DNA from: Allohahella marinimesophila
Lineage (GTDB): Bacteria; Pseudomonadota; Gammaproteobacteria; Pseudomonadales; Oleiphilaceae
Reading direction: 5' to 3'
Length of the DNA: 64,000 nucleotides
Assembly: GCF_039538005.1 (NCBI RefSeq)
Contig: NZ_BAABBO010000011.1
Coordinates: 62,001 to 126,000, forward strand
A program made the position numbers and the translations under genes. Position 1 is the stretch's first letter. Every line of letters begins with the position of its first letter. Shown in pieces: positions 34,963 to 43,519 of this stretch. The notes under the pieces are model-generated. The model worked only from the letters and a program-made list of their open reading frames with translations, searched no databases and was not told the DNA's origin.

Positions 34963-35430
34963 GTGTTGAAGAAACGCTATACCCCAGACATTGCTGAACT
35001 CGGCGCGACCTGCGAGGCGAACTATCTGCGCCTGAGCAAGCTACGTCCTGCCGAACTGGATTCGGTGGACACGCTGCATTACGAGCTGTTCGCCGAAGGT
35101 CACTATCTCGGCGTCATCAAACTCAGCCGCACCGAGCGTAGCCGCTATACCGATACGATACTGCTGGAGCAGACGCATGCCGCCGGGCGCTGGTTAAACG
35201 ATCCGCACATGCTGGTAAGAATTTATCATGACGCCTCCATGGCCGAAGTCATCTCCGCACAGGGCCACCTGCGTATAGACGGCTTCAATGACTATCCAAA
35301 CGACAACATGCATCTGCCAGACGAGAAGTCCCAGCTGAACAAGTTTCTCGCTGAGTGGCTATCCATATGTCTGCGCTACGGTCACCGAAAGAATTCGCTC
35401 GATGATCAGTTGAATGCCTGGTGCAGCTGA
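34963..35430 (+). CDS. DUF1249 (YqiB-like) protein
   Basis: Protein of 155 residues resembling E. coli YqiB (DUF1249), function unknown. It begins LKKRYTPDIAELGATCEANY and has the conserved LLEQTHAAGRWLNDPHMLVRIYHDA segment in two parts, then DNMHLPDEKSQLNKFLAEWL. There is no signal peptide or membrane helix, so it is cytoplasmic. The start is GTG at 34963, with CGAGAG upstream. Its position between nudF and cpdA matches enterobacteria. A small hairpin (CAGGGC, ACA loop, GCCCTG) at 35439-35453 follows, without a T-tract. Confidence 0.85.
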   Translation: MLKKRYTPDIAELGATCEANYLRLSKLRPAELDSVDTLHYELFAEGHYLGVIKLSRTERSRYTDTILLEQTHAAGRWLNDPHMLVRIYHDASMAEVISAQGHLRIDGFNDYPNDNMHLPDEKSQLNKFLAEWLSICLRYGHRKNSLDDQLNAWCS

Positions 35431-35488
35431 CTATGGGCCAGGGCACAGCCCTGAATCGGCAGGGTTTCTGTTTACGCGGGACCTTGAC

Positions 35489-35494
35489 TATAAT
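35489..35494 (+). promoter_or_regulatory. Candidate -10 box upstream of cpdA
   Basis: A perfect TATAAT occurs in the 120-base gap between the DUF1249 gene and cpdA, 56 bases before the cpdA ATG. The -35 region is poor, so this is tentative. If real, cpdA-yqiA-gcvH could be transcribed separately from thiC-nudF. Confidence 0.3.
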
Positions 35495-35550
35495 CCAGTG
35501 GCAATGATATCCATGACCCTTGCGCCCATTCACGGAAGCCCTCATCTGCC

Positions 35551-36420
35551 ATGACGCTCGAGACCCGGCCGGATGCGAACGATCCCCATCCATACCAGAC
35601 CACCAGAGACAGCCAGTCGCCTGGCGCGGCGGCAAGACCTCTGCGAATCGTGCAGATCAGCGACCCCCATCTGTGCGAAACCCATGATGGCACGCTGCTT
35701 GGCCTGAAAACCCATGACAGCCTGGATGCCGTGCTGGCCCTTGTCGACGATGACGCATCGACACCTGATCTCATCATAGCGACTGGAGACATTACCCAGG
35801 ATCGGAGCCGCGAGGCCTATGCCGACTTCTGCCAGCAGATTGCACGTTTCGGCTGTCCGGTCGTCTGGATTCCCGGTAATCATGACGATGCCGACATGAT
35901 GGCTGAAGTGGCGCCCTTTCCCGAGCTGCAGAGCAAGACCTTCGTGATTGGCGACTGGAAGTTCATATTTCTCAATACGGCCGTTCCTGGTAAGGTCTAC
36001 GGTCGGCTGGCTGCGGAGGAGCTACAGTTGCTGCAGTCCGAGCTGGATAATGCCGTACAACCGCACATTGCCGTGTGCCTGCACCACCATCCCATCACGA
36101 TAAGGAGCCGCTGGCTCGACAAGATCGGTCTTCGAAATGCCGATGATTTCTTTGCCGTCACTGATCGTTGCGACAAGGTTCGGGCAATCGTCTGGGGCCA
36201 CATTCACCAGGAAATCGACGAACTGCGTAACAACGTCAGAATGCTGGCCTCGCCGTCGACCTGTGTGCAGTTCAAGCCGGAGTCCGGCAGTTTCGCAGTG
36301 GGTGAGCAGGCGCCAGGCTACCGCTGGTTCGATCTGTTTCCCGACGGCAGGATCGAGACACAGGTGGAGCGAGCTGACCACATCGACTTCGTCATCGACA
36401 TGAACAGCAAGGGCTACTGA
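35551..36420 (+). CDS. cpdA: 3',5'-cyclic AMP phosphodiesterase
   Basis: Class III phosphodiesterase (289 residues) that hydrolyses cAMP to AMP and so tunes CRP signalling. The metallophosphoesterase motifs are in order: QISDPHL, TGDITQD, PGNHDDAD, CLHHHPI and WGHIHQE. A 30-residue polar N-terminal extension precedes the first strand. It sits between the DUF1249 gene and yqiA as in E. coli, seven bases before yqiA. A related GDPD-like role is less likely given the neighbourhood. Confidence 0.93.
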   Translation: MTLETRPDANDPHPYQTTRDSQSPGAAARPLRIVQISDPHLCETHDGTLLGLKTHDSLDAVLALVDDDASTPDLIIATGDITQDRSREAYADFCQQIARFGCPVVWIPGNHDDADMMAEVAPFPELQSKTFVIGDWKFIFLNTAVPGKVYGRLAAEELQLLQSELDNAVQPHIAVCLHHHPITIRSRWLDKIGLRNADDFFAVTDRCDKVRAIVWGHIHQEIDELRNNVRMLASPSTCVQFKPESGSFAVGEQAPGYRWFDLFPDGRIETQVERADHIDFVIDMNSKGY

Positions 36421-36427
36421 GCCTCTC

Positions 36428-37012
36428 ATGCACTGGCTGTACCTGCACGGTTTTCTCAGTAGCCCGGCGTCGGCCAAGGCCCAGGCGCTGAAGCAGTGGC
36501 TCGAGGCCGAGCAGGACAGCATCGTGACGGCGCCGACCTTGCCTTTCAACCCCCTGGAAGTGGTTGAGGTCATACAGACTGTTATCGACGCAGCAGCCCG
36601 TGAGTCCAGGCCGGTCACAGGTATCGTTGGCAGCTCTCTTGGTGGTTTCTACGCCAGACTGATCTGTGCGAAATACGGCTTGCCAGCAGTGCTGCTCAAT
36701 CCAGCGCTCAGGCCAGACCTGTTGTTCGAGCATCACCTGGGTGTGCAGACCAACCCATACACCGGGGAAAGCTACGATTTCAGACCGGCCGATCTCGAAG
36801 TGCTCAGGACGCTCATTGTCGAACGGGATCCTGATCCACGTAAGCTGTTCCTGTTGATTCAGATGAACGATGAGACGCTCGATTCTGCGCAGACCGTAGC
36901 CCAGTTACGACAGAGCCCAGCCTGGATTCAGTCTGGTGGCAGTCACCGATTTGACGGATTCGAGCATACTTTTTCGGCAATCAGGACTTTTCTCGGCTCG
37001 ACGACGTGCTAA
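36428..37012 (+). CDS. yqiA: YqiA-type esterase, alpha/beta hydrolase
   Basis: Small alpha/beta hydrolase (194 residues) of the UPF0227/YqiA group, with esterase activity reported for the E. coli protein and an unknown natural substrate. It begins with the YLHGFLSSPASAKA oxyanion segment. The nucleophile elbow is GSSLGG near residue 66, and the C-terminal His is in GGSHRFDGFEH. It follows cpdA by seven bases. The expected next gene in enterics, parE, is absent here; gcvH follows instead, 34 bases later. Confidence 0.9.
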   Translation: MHWLYLHGFLSSPASAKAQALKQWLEAEQDSIVTAPTLPFNPLEVVEVIQTVIDAAARESRPVTGIVGSSLGGFYARLICAKYGLPAVLLNPALRPDLLFEHHLGVQTNPYTGESYDFRPADLEVLRTLIVERDPDPRKLFLLIQMNDETLDSAQTVAQLRQSPAWIQSGGSHRFDGFEHTFSAIRTFLGSTTC

Positions 37013-37046
37013 AATCCTGCGCCATTCTGAAAGAGGAGTTTGTAGA

Positions 37047-37439
37047 GTGTCTGACCTGCCTTCCGACCTGCGCTATGCGGCAACCCATGAATGGGCCCAG
37101 ATTGACGACGACGGCGTTACCATTATCGTTGGCATTACCGACCATGCCCAGAAGGCGCTTGGCGACATTACCTATATCGAGTTGCCTGAGCTTGGCGCCG
37201 ATCTCATTGCCGGGCAGGAAGCCGGAGTCGTCGAATCAGTGAAGGCCGCCTCGGATATCTATGCGCCGATCAGCGGTATGGTCACTGCCATTAACGAAGA
37301 GTTGCTGGAAAGCCCTGAGCTGGTCAACGAAGACCCCTATGGTGCTGGCTGGTTTTTCAAGATGCAGCTGCAGGATCCGTCCGATCTCGATTCGCTGCTG
37401 GACAGTGATGGCTATGAGGCGGCCATAGAGGCCGAATAA
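37047..37439 (+). CDS. gcvH: Glycine cleavage system H protein
   Basis: Lipoyl carrier (130 residues) that shuttles the aminomethyl group of glycine between the P, T and L proteins. The lipoylated Lys66 is in the canonical GVVESVKAASDIYAP. The start is GTG at 37047 with AAGAGGAG nine bases upstream; the longer open frame overlaps yqiA and is not homologous. No gcvT or gcvP is nearby, so either the rest is encoded elsewhere or this H protein works only as a lipoate relay. Normal length. Confidence 0.95.
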   Translation: MSDLPSDLRYAATHEWAQIDDDGVTIIVGITDHAQKALGDITYIELPELGADLIAGQEAGVVESVKAASDIYAPISGMVTAINEELLESPELVNEDPYGAGWFFKMQLQDPSDLDSLLDSDGYEAAIEAE

Positions 37440-37466
37440 CGCTATCAGGGTGCGCAGCGGCCGGCG

Positions 37467-38342
37467 TCAGATCAGGCCGCTGTCGCCTAGACTGTCTGTC
37501 ATCTCGTCGAGGTCGTAGCTGCTCAGCCCCAGCAGTTCCAGCACAGCCTCGTGAATCCTGTCCCATTCATGATCTTCAGTCTGGTTGCCCAGTTTCAGAT
37601 GGTTTCCGGCGAGATGCTCGGCTGTTTTCAGGATGGCCGTCAGCGCCTTGCGCTGATGAGGGCCTGATTCCTCGGTGAAATATTCCGCATCGACTCGATG
37701 ATGCTCGGCGATGATCTGGCAGAGCTCTGCCGGAAGGTTCCAGGCGCGCCCGGTGTAGTAACCCACGACTGCATGATTGGTCTGAATCTGCTCGTTTTCC
37801 CACTCGGTAATGCGCTTGTGCGGGTCGGCATAGGCACGAATCTGCAGATCCTTGTAATTGGGATATCGCAGCATCATCAGCGGTATGCCGCAGTTATGGA
37901 ACAGGCCGAGCAGATAGGCTTCGTCCGGCGAGTGGTAACCGACTTTACGGGCTATCGATGCTGCAATTGAAGCGACGTCGCTGGTCGTGTCCCAGAACTT
38001 GGTCAGCTCGGTAATCTGTGCGTCGGACATCGAGCCCTTGATGGAGATGCCATTGACGATATTGACCACCGAAGTCAGGCCGAGCAGAGCCACCGCCTGT
38101 TCGATTGACGTAATATGACTCTTTATGCCATAAAACGGTGAATTGACCACTTTAAGAATCGTGCCGGCGAGACCGACATCTCGACGAATCAGGCGTGCAA
38201 TCTGCGTGATATCAGGATTGGGCATGATCTGCTCCATCTGGATATCAACGAGGATCTGCGGTTGAGGTGGAATCTTGATGCCCTGCAGGACCTTTTCGAT
38301 CTGTTCGGCATTCATCTCTATGGTCATATGCCCGATACGCAT
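37467..38342 (-). CDS. HDOD domain protein
   Basis: Protein of 291 residues made almost entirely of an HDOD domain (about 22-225), a relative of HD phosphohydrolases that usually lacks catalysis and serves as a signalling scaffold. Typical segments are IARLIRRDVGLAGTILKVVN, SIEQAVALLGLTSVVNIV, LLGLFHNCGIPLMM and IIAEHHRVDAEYF. The pattern HNCG replaces the HD pair of true phosphohydrolases, consistent with a non-enzymatic role. It is convergent with gcvH and divergent from rlmI (about 60 bases). No signalling partner is fused to it. Confidence 0.88.
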   Translation of the reverse strand: MRIGHMTIEMNAEQIEKVLQGIKIPPQPQILVDIQMEQIMPNPDITQIARLIRRDVGLAGTILKVVNSPFYGIKSHITSIEQAVALLGLTSVVNIVNGISIKGSMSDAQITELTKFWDTTSDVASIAASIARKVGYHSPDEAYLLGLFHNCGIPLMMLRYPNYKDLQIRAYADPHKRITEWENEQIQTNHAVVGYYTGRAWNLPAELCQIIAEHHRVDAEYFTEESGPHQRKALTAILKTAEHLAGNHLKLGNQTEDHEWDRIHEAVLELLGLSSYDLDEMTDSLGDSGLI

Positions 38343-38404
38343 GAGTCGCTTTCACAAGTGCTGCCGGAGAGGCCGCGCTTTTCAAACTAATAGTGTAGAC
38401 CGTG

Positions 38405-39616
38405 ATGAATGATGTCCCTGTATTAAAATTGTTGCCGAAAGCTGACCGTCGCATACGCAACGGGCACTGCTGGATTTACAGCAATGAATTCGACGTGGCG
38501 AAGACGCCACTGAAGCTCATCGAAAGCGGTGAGCAGGCTGTTGTCATCAATGCCCAGGACAAGTTTGTGTGTACGGCCATGATTAACCCTCACACACTCA
38601 TTGCCGGGCGCGTTATCTCGCGCCGGGAAGGCAATTTCCTGTCTGAAAAGCTGCTGAAGAAGCGTTTGCTGCTGGCTCGCTCCTTGCGCGACCGGCTCTA
38701 TGACAAGCCGTTCTACCGCATGGTCTATGGCGACAGCGATGCCTTTCCAGGGCTCGTAATCGACCGCTTCGACGACAGCTACATCGTGCAGATCTCGACG
38801 TCTGGCATGGAGCAGTTCAAGGGCGTCATCGTTGACTGCCTGCACAACTCTCTCGGTGCAGAACGTGTGATCATCAAGAACGATGGCAAGATGCGCGAAG
38901 TGGAAGGTCTCGATAGTGGCGTTGAACTGTCAGGTCCCTCGATCGAGCGACTGCGAGTCGTTGAAAATGGCACGACGATGCATTGCGATCCCTTGGGTGG
39001 GCAGAAGACCGGCTGGTTCTATGATCATCGCGAGAATCGTCAGTGGGCCAGAAAGCTGGCGAAGGGCAAGCGTGTGCTTGATCTTTACAGTTATGTTGGC
39101 GGCTGGGGTGTGCAGATGTTGGATGCCGGCGCCAGTGAAGTGACTTTTGTCGACGCCTCTGAGTCCGCGATCGAGATGGCTCGGGAAAATGCTGAGTCTG
39201 TCGGAGGAGCTGATGTGCCAGCCAGGTTCATGCAGGGCGACGCCCGCGCCGTTCTGCATCAACTGCTGGAGGCCAACGAAAAATTCGATATGGTCATTGT
39301 CGATCCGCCTGCACTCATTCCGCGTCGAAAGGACGTGCCACCGGGTGAGCGGGCCTATCAGAAGATCAATGAACTGGCGCTTCGGCTGGTAGACGCCAGC
39401 TCCGCGGATGGCGGGGTGCTGGTATCGGCTTCCTGTTCCATGCACCTGCCCGCAGAACGACTGCAACTATTGTGCAACCAGGCTGCCAGGAAGAACGACC
39501 GCCTGCTGCGGCAGCTCTTCGCCGGCACTCAGGGCGCGGACCATCCGGTGTTGCCGTCGGTGCCTGAAACGCGCTATCTCGACTGCTTCGGTTTCCAGGT
39601 TTTACAGCCCTACTAG
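38405..39616 (+). CDS. rlmI: 23S rRNA (cytosine1962-C5)-methyltransferase-like protein
   Basis: SAM-dependent rRNA methyltransferase (403 residues) of the RlmI/RlmK family. An N-terminal PUA domain (about 1-85; HCWIYSNEF and SGEQAVVINAQDKF) is followed by a linker domain and a Rossmann methyltransferase domain with VLDLYSYVGGWGVQML (about 222) and the catalytic motif VIVDPPALIPRRKD. The conserved VSASCSMHL near the C-terminus is present. ATG 38405 is preferred over GTG 38402. It stands alone between divergent and convergent neighbours. Confidence 0.92.
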   Translation: MNDVPVLKLLPKADRRIRNGHCWIYSNEFDVAKTPLKLIESGEQAVVINAQDKFVCTAMINPHTLIAGRVISRREGNFLSEKLLKKRLLLARSLRDRLYDKPFYRMVYGDSDAFPGLVIDRFDDSYIVQISTSGMEQFKGVIVDCLHNSLGAERVIIKNDGKMREVEGLDSGVELSGPSIERLRVVENGTTMHCDPLGGQKTGWFYDHRENRQWARKLAKGKRVLDLYSYVGGWGVQMLDAGASEVTFVDASESAIEMARENAESVGGADVPARFMQGDARAVLHQLLEANEKFDMVIVDPPALIPRRKDVPPGERAYQKINELALRLVDASSADGGVLVSASCSMHLPAERLQLLCNQAARKNDRLLRQLFAGTQGADHPVLPSVPETRYLDCFGFQVLQPY

Positions 39617-39631
39617 CAGAGCCGGACCCGC

Positions 39632-40303
39632 TTAGCAGATCAGCTTGATCACCGGCCAGCCCCTGTCATTCGCGGTCGCGAGCAGAACAGGGTCAGGATT
39701 GACGCATACAGGCCGCCCGACGCGGCTCAGCAGGGGCAGGTCGTTGCGTGAATCTGAGTAGAAGCTGGCCGATCGCAAGGGAATATCGATGTCATTAACG
39801 CCCTGTTCACGCAGCCAGGTCTCCAGTTTTGTCAGCTTGCCATCCTGGAAGCAGGGTGTGCCGGTCGCCTGACCTGTGTAGCACCCATCTTTCATTTCCG
39901 CATCCGAGGCGAGCAACACATCGATGCCGAAGATGTCGGCAATCGGTCTCGTGACGAAATCGTTCGTGGCCGTGATCATGATGAGCTGATCACCCGCCTG
40001 CCGGTGCTCATCCACCAGCTCAAGGCTGGCCTTGCTGACACGCTGGCGGATCTCCTGGTCGATGAAGCTGGCTCTGTGTCGGTGCAGATCCTCGACGCTA
40101 TAGCGACTCAGTGGTTCAAGGGCGAAGCGAAGGTAGGCGTGGATATCGAGTTTGCCTTCGCGGTAATCCGCGTGAAACTGCTCATTGCCTTTAGCGTAAG
40201 CGTCACGGTCCACGATGCCGAGTTCGCACATGTACTCGCCCCAGAGATAATCGCTGTCGCCGTCAAGCAGGGTGTTGTCCAGATCGAAAAGCGCTAATTT
40301 CAT
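39632..40303 (-). CDS. HAD-superfamily phosphatase, SerB-like (IB subfamily)
   Basis: Cytoplasmic phosphatase (223 residues) of the HAD IB class. Motif I is FDLDNTLLDGDSDYLW with the nucleophile Asp8. Motif II is MITATNDFVTRPIA, and motif III/IV is SFYSDSRNDLPLL. The helical cap after motif I resembles that of phosphoserine phosphatase and histidinol-phosphatase-like HisN/CicA proteins, so the substrate is uncertain. It is divergent from rppH across a 136-base gap that holds an inverted repeat (40353-40368). In Pseudomonas-like genomes this HAD gene commonly neighbours rppH-ptsP. Confidence 0.88.
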   Translation of the reverse strand: MKLALFDLDNTLLDGDSDYLWGEYMCELGIVDRDAYAKGNEQFHADYREGKLDIHAYLRFALEPLSRYSVEDLHRHRASFIDQEIRQRVSKASLELVDEHRQAGDQLIMITATNDFVTRPIADIFGIDVLLASDAEMKDGCYTGQATGTPCFQDGKLTKLETWLREQGVNDIDIPLRSASFYSDSRNDLPLLSRVGRPVCVNPDPVLLATANDRGWPVIKLIC

Positions 40304-40352
40304 GTCTATCCTCTATAAAGGACCCGTATAGGGCCCTGTTTTACTTCTTAAA

Positions 40353-40368
40353 GACCAGGACTCTGGTC
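40353..40368. repeat. Inverted repeat between HAD phosphatase gene and rppH
   Basis: GACCAG and CTGGTC are separated by four bases in the 136-base divergent gap. On the minus strand it partly overlaps a TTGACC hexamer, so it could be an operator or simply chance. No matching -10 at good spacing was found. Confidence 0.35.
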
Positions 40369-40439
40369 AAAGTCGGCATTGTCTGGCATCGTATGATCAG
40401 ACTACCCATGGTTCACACACTTAAATAGGTTCTGCACCG

Positions 40440-41003
40440 GTGATTGACGCAGATGGATTTAGAGCCAATGTCGGTATCATACTGACAAATGATGCTGGCC
40501 GGGTCTTCTGGGCACGACGCATCGGCCAGAATTCCTGGCAATTTCCGCAGGGCGGCATCAAGCCCCATGAAACTGCCGAACAGGCCTTGTTTCGAGAGTT
40601 GCAGGAAGAAGTCGGGCTGTCAGCTTCAGGTGTCACCGTGCTGGGCGTGACTGACGGCTGGCTGCGTTACAAGCTGCCAAAAAAACTCATTCGCTACAAC
40701 TCTCATCCTGTGTGCGTTGGGCAGAAACAGAAATGGTTTCTGCTCAGACTGACGGACGACGAGTCGGCCATCGAAATGTCCTCGTCCCCCAAACCGGAAT
40801 TCGATGGCTGGAGTTGGGTCAACTACTGGTACCCGCTCAGTCAGGTGGTCGTATTCAAGCGCGAAGTGTATCGTAGCGCACTTCGCCAGCTCCTGCCCCA
40901 TCACCACAGGACCCTGCAGGCGGCGACTCAGCCAACACTGCTGGCCGAACTCCGCCTTACCGAGACCCTGGCGGTCAAGCGAGCAGCCGACCGCCGTGCT
41001 TAA
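40440..41003 (+). CDS. rppH: RNA pyrophosphohydrolase
   Basis: Nudix enzyme (187 residues) that removes pyrophosphate from the 5' end of triphosphorylated mRNA, opening it to RNase E decay. It begins IDADGFRANVGIIL and carries WQFPQGGIKPHET followed by ALFRELQEEVGL, the complete Nudix box. The start is GTG at 40440, fixed by the conserved N-terminus. The 3' end overlaps the ptsP start by eight bases. It is the second Nudix gene in the window. The length is slightly above the E. coli protein (176). Confidence 0.95.
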   Translation: MIDADGFRANVGIILTNDAGRVFWARRIGQNSWQFPQGGIKPHETAEQALFRELQEEVGLSASGVTVLGVTDGWLRYKLPKKLIRYNSHPVCVGQKQKWFLLRLTDDESAIEMSSSPKPEFDGWSWVNYWYPLSQVVVFKREVYRSALRQLLPHHHRTLQAATQPTLLAELRLTETLAVKRAADRRA

Positions 41004-43278
41004 CCTGCTGAAGAGTATTGTACAGGAGGTGTCCAAGGCCCCGGAACTGGGCGCGGCACTTGAGATCATCGTCCGGCGGGTTCGTCAGGCCATGAACACG
41101 GAAGTCTGCTCGGTCTACCTCCTCGATCCGGTGCAGAATCGCTATACGCTTATGGCGACCGAAGGTCTCAATGCCAGCGCCGTCGGGAAGGTGACCCTGG
41201 GTCATTCGGAGGGCCTCGTCGGGCTGGTTGGCGTACGAGAAGAACCGATCAACCTGCAAAACGCACCGTCCCATCCCCGCTTTCGCTATTTCCCTGAAAT
41301 CGGGGAAGATCCGTATAACGCTTTTCTCGGTGTGCCAATTATCCACCGTCGCAGAAACCTTGGTGTGCTCGTGGTGCAGCAACAGGAGGCCAGACTCTTC
41401 GACGAGAGTGAAGAGTCCTTCCTGGTGACGGTGTCAGCGCAGCTGGCAGCAACCATAGCGCACGGTGAAGCAACAGGCATTCTGTCAGGTATTCATTTTT
41501 CCGGTGAGCGCGCCAGAGACGTCTGTATAAAGGGTGTTGCCGGCTCTGGCGGGGTTGGTATCGGGCAGTGTGCGGTCATTTATCCGCCTGCCGACCTTGA
41601 CGCCGTGCCTGACAAGGCCTGCGAGGATATCGAAGTCGAGCTTGCAGCCTTCAGTGTGGCGGTCGAAACCGTGCGGGACGACATCCGCAAGGTGGACAGC
41701 CGTCTCAGCGATCAACTACGCCCTGAGGAGCGGGCCCTGTTCGATGTCTATCTCGGCATGCTCGACAACAACGCGCTGCCGGGTGAAGTCGTGTCCATGA
41801 TCAGGGAAGGGCACTGGGCGCAGGGGGCCCTGCGGCGTGTCATTGATGAATACGTCAGACACTTCGAGGCCATCAAGGACGCCTACCTCAGCGAGCGTGC
41901 CGTCGACATCAAGGATCTTGGCACCCGGCTCCTGGCCTGTCTGCAGATGGATGCCGAGCAGATTGAACGCAAGTACCCTGACAAGGTCGTGCTGGTCAGT
42001 GAAGAGCTGACACCATCGATGCTAGGTGAAGTGCCCAGAAACAAGCTTGTTGGCCTGGTGTCCGCTCGCGGCTCCGGTAACTCACATGTGGCCATTCTTG
42101 CACGCGCCATGGGCTTGCCGTGCGTCATGGGTGCCGTCGATACGCCTATCAATCGTATCGAAGGCGTGGAGGTGGTGGTCGATGGTTTCAGTGGCGAGCT
42201 CTACAGTCACATCTCCGCCGAACTCCGCAGTTATTATCTCAGCATCGCCGAAGAAGAGCGCAACCTGTCCAAGGGCCTCGAGCAGATTCGAGACAAGCCC
42301 TGTGTGACCACCGATGGGCACCAGATGCCGCTGTGGGTGAATACGGGACTGATGACAGATGTCATGCGCTCGCTGAATCAGGGCGCCGAGGGCGTGGGGC
42401 TGTACCGTACCGAAGTGCCGTTCATGATCAACGATCGCTTTCCGAGCGAGCTCGAACAGCGCGACAGCTATCGTGAGCAGCTCGAGGCCTTTTCCCCCGG
42501 CCCGGTGACCATGCGGACGCTGGATGTTGGCGGCGATAAATCGCTGTCCTACTTCCCAATCAAGGAGGAGAATCCCTTCCTGGGCTGGCGCGGCATCCGG
42601 GTTACGCTTGATCATCCGGAAATATTTCTCGTGCAGGTCAGGGCCATGCTGAAGGCGAGCGCCGGTCTCAACAATCTGCGCATCATGCTGCCGATGATTT
42701 CCAACATATCGGAAATCGAGGAGGCGATGCATCTTGTGTATCGCGTCTACCACGAAGTGCGGGAAGAGGGTTTCGATGTCGCGCTGCCGCCGCTCGGCGT
42801 GATGATCGAGGTGCCAGCGGCGATCTTCCAGGTGCGGGAAATTGCCGAGCGGGTGGACTTCATCTCCGTAGGGAGCAACGATCTGACCCAGTACCTGCTC
42901 GCGGTAGACAGGAATAATCCCCGGGTGGCATCGCTCTACCACACCTTCCATCCCGCGGTGCTTCACGCCTTGAAGCGCATCGTGGAGGATGCGCACGCCG
43001 TCGACAAGAAAGTGAGCATCTGTGGGGAGCTCGCGGGGGACCCCGGTGGGGCCATTCTGCTGATGGCCATGGGTTACGACATGCTGTCGATGAACGCCAA
43101 CAATCTCCTTCGCATCAAATCGGTACTGCGGGCGGTCAGCCTGGAGTGGGCGCAGGCCCTACTGGCACGTTTGCTGACCATGGATTCGCCGCAGGTGATC
43201 AAGGCCACGATCGACCTTGCGCTCCGTGAAATCGGCTTCGATCACCTGTCACGGCCACCACGCACCGAAACGCACTGA
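40996..43278 (+). CDS. ptsP: Phosphoenolpyruvate-protein phosphotransferase PtsP (enzyme I-Ntr)
   Basis: First enzyme of the nitrogen-related phosphotransferase relay (760 residues); it phosphorylates NPr from PEP. An N-terminal GAF domain (about 15-160, with NTEVCSVYLLDPVQ) binds small ligands such as glutamine in relatives. The EI domains follow. The phosphorylated His364 is in GSGNSHVAILARAMGLP, and the PEP-binding barrel has SVGSNDLTQYLLAVDRNNP and the active-site Cys in ICGELAGDPGG. The start is GTG at 40996, where the family begins; the upstream frame lies inside rppH. The ptsO and ptsN genes are not in the window. Confidence 0.95.
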   Translation: MLNLLKSIVQEVSKAPELGAALEIIVRRVRQAMNTEVCSVYLLDPVQNRYTLMATEGLNASAVGKVTLGHSEGLVGLVGVREEPINLQNAPSHPRFRYFPEIGEDPYNAFLGVPIIHRRRNLGVLVVQQQEARLFDESEESFLVTVSAQLAATIAHGEATGILSGIHFSGERARDVCIKGVAGSGGVGIGQCAVIYPPADLDAVPDKACEDIEVELAAFSVAVETVRDDIRKVDSRLSDQLRPEERALFDVYLGMLDNNALPGEVVSMIREGHWAQGALRRVIDEYVRHFEAIKDAYLSERAVDIKDLGTRLLACLQMDAEQIERKYPDKVVLVSEELTPSMLGEVPRNKLVGLVSARGSGNSHVAILARAMGLPCVMGAVDTPINRIEGVEVVVDGFSGELYSHISAELRSYYLSIAEEERNLSKGLEQIRDKPCVTTDGHQMPLWVNTGLMTDVMRSLNQGAEGVGLYRTEVPFMINDRFPSELEQRDSYREQLEAFSPGPVTMRTLDVGGDKSLSYFPIKEENPFLGWRGIRVTLDHPEIFLVQVRAMLKASAGLNNLRIMLPMISNISEIEEAMHLVYRVYHEVREEGFDVALPPLGVMIEVPAAIFQVREIAERVDFISVGSNDLTQYLLAVDRNNPRVASLYHTFHPAVLHALKRIVEDAHAVDKKVSICGELAGDPGGAILLMAMGYDMLSMNANNLLRIKSVLRAVSLEWAQALLARLLTMDSPQVIKATIDLALREIGFDHLSRPPRTETH

Positions 43279-43426
43279 TCGTCGGCCATCTTTCACACTT
43301 TTTTGTGCCTATTTTTACCGCGAAACCATCACTCTCGTTAAATTAGTATGAAAGTACTAAGCCTAAATGATTGAATTCTGTAGGAGGCTAGAGGCAGACC
43401 GCAAAATCTGGACCTATACTTTAATC

Positions 43427-43519
43427 ATGAGCGTATTATTGATTAACAAAGGTTCACTGGATGAGGAATTGGATGTCTTTGTGGTCCGGCACAGACGCGT
43501 AGTTGGGAGTGAAGGATGA
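43427..43519 (+). CDS. Possible 30-residue upstream ORF coupled to patatin gene
   Basis: An ATG-initiated frame reads MSVLLINKGSLDEELDVFVV and ten more residues. It ends in a TGA that overlaps the ATG of the next gene as ATGA. A TATACT box lies eight bases before its ATG, but no -35 or good ribosome-binding site is obvious. It could be a leader peptide or small protein coupling translation of the patatin gene, or an accident of the 237-base gap after ptsP. I do not recognise the peptide. Confidence 0.25.
   Translation: MSVLLINKGSLDEELDVFVVRHRRVVGSEG

Noticed and set aside
42082..42996. 304-codon minus-strand frame inside ptsP
   Set aside because: It lies wholly antisense to the PEP-binding region of ptsP; the composition is typical of shadow frames (His/Arg-rich).
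43294..43320. Possible terminator after ptsP (CACAC, T-run, GTG, then TTTTT)
   Set aside because: The stem is only three to four pairs and A/T-rich; too weak to call.
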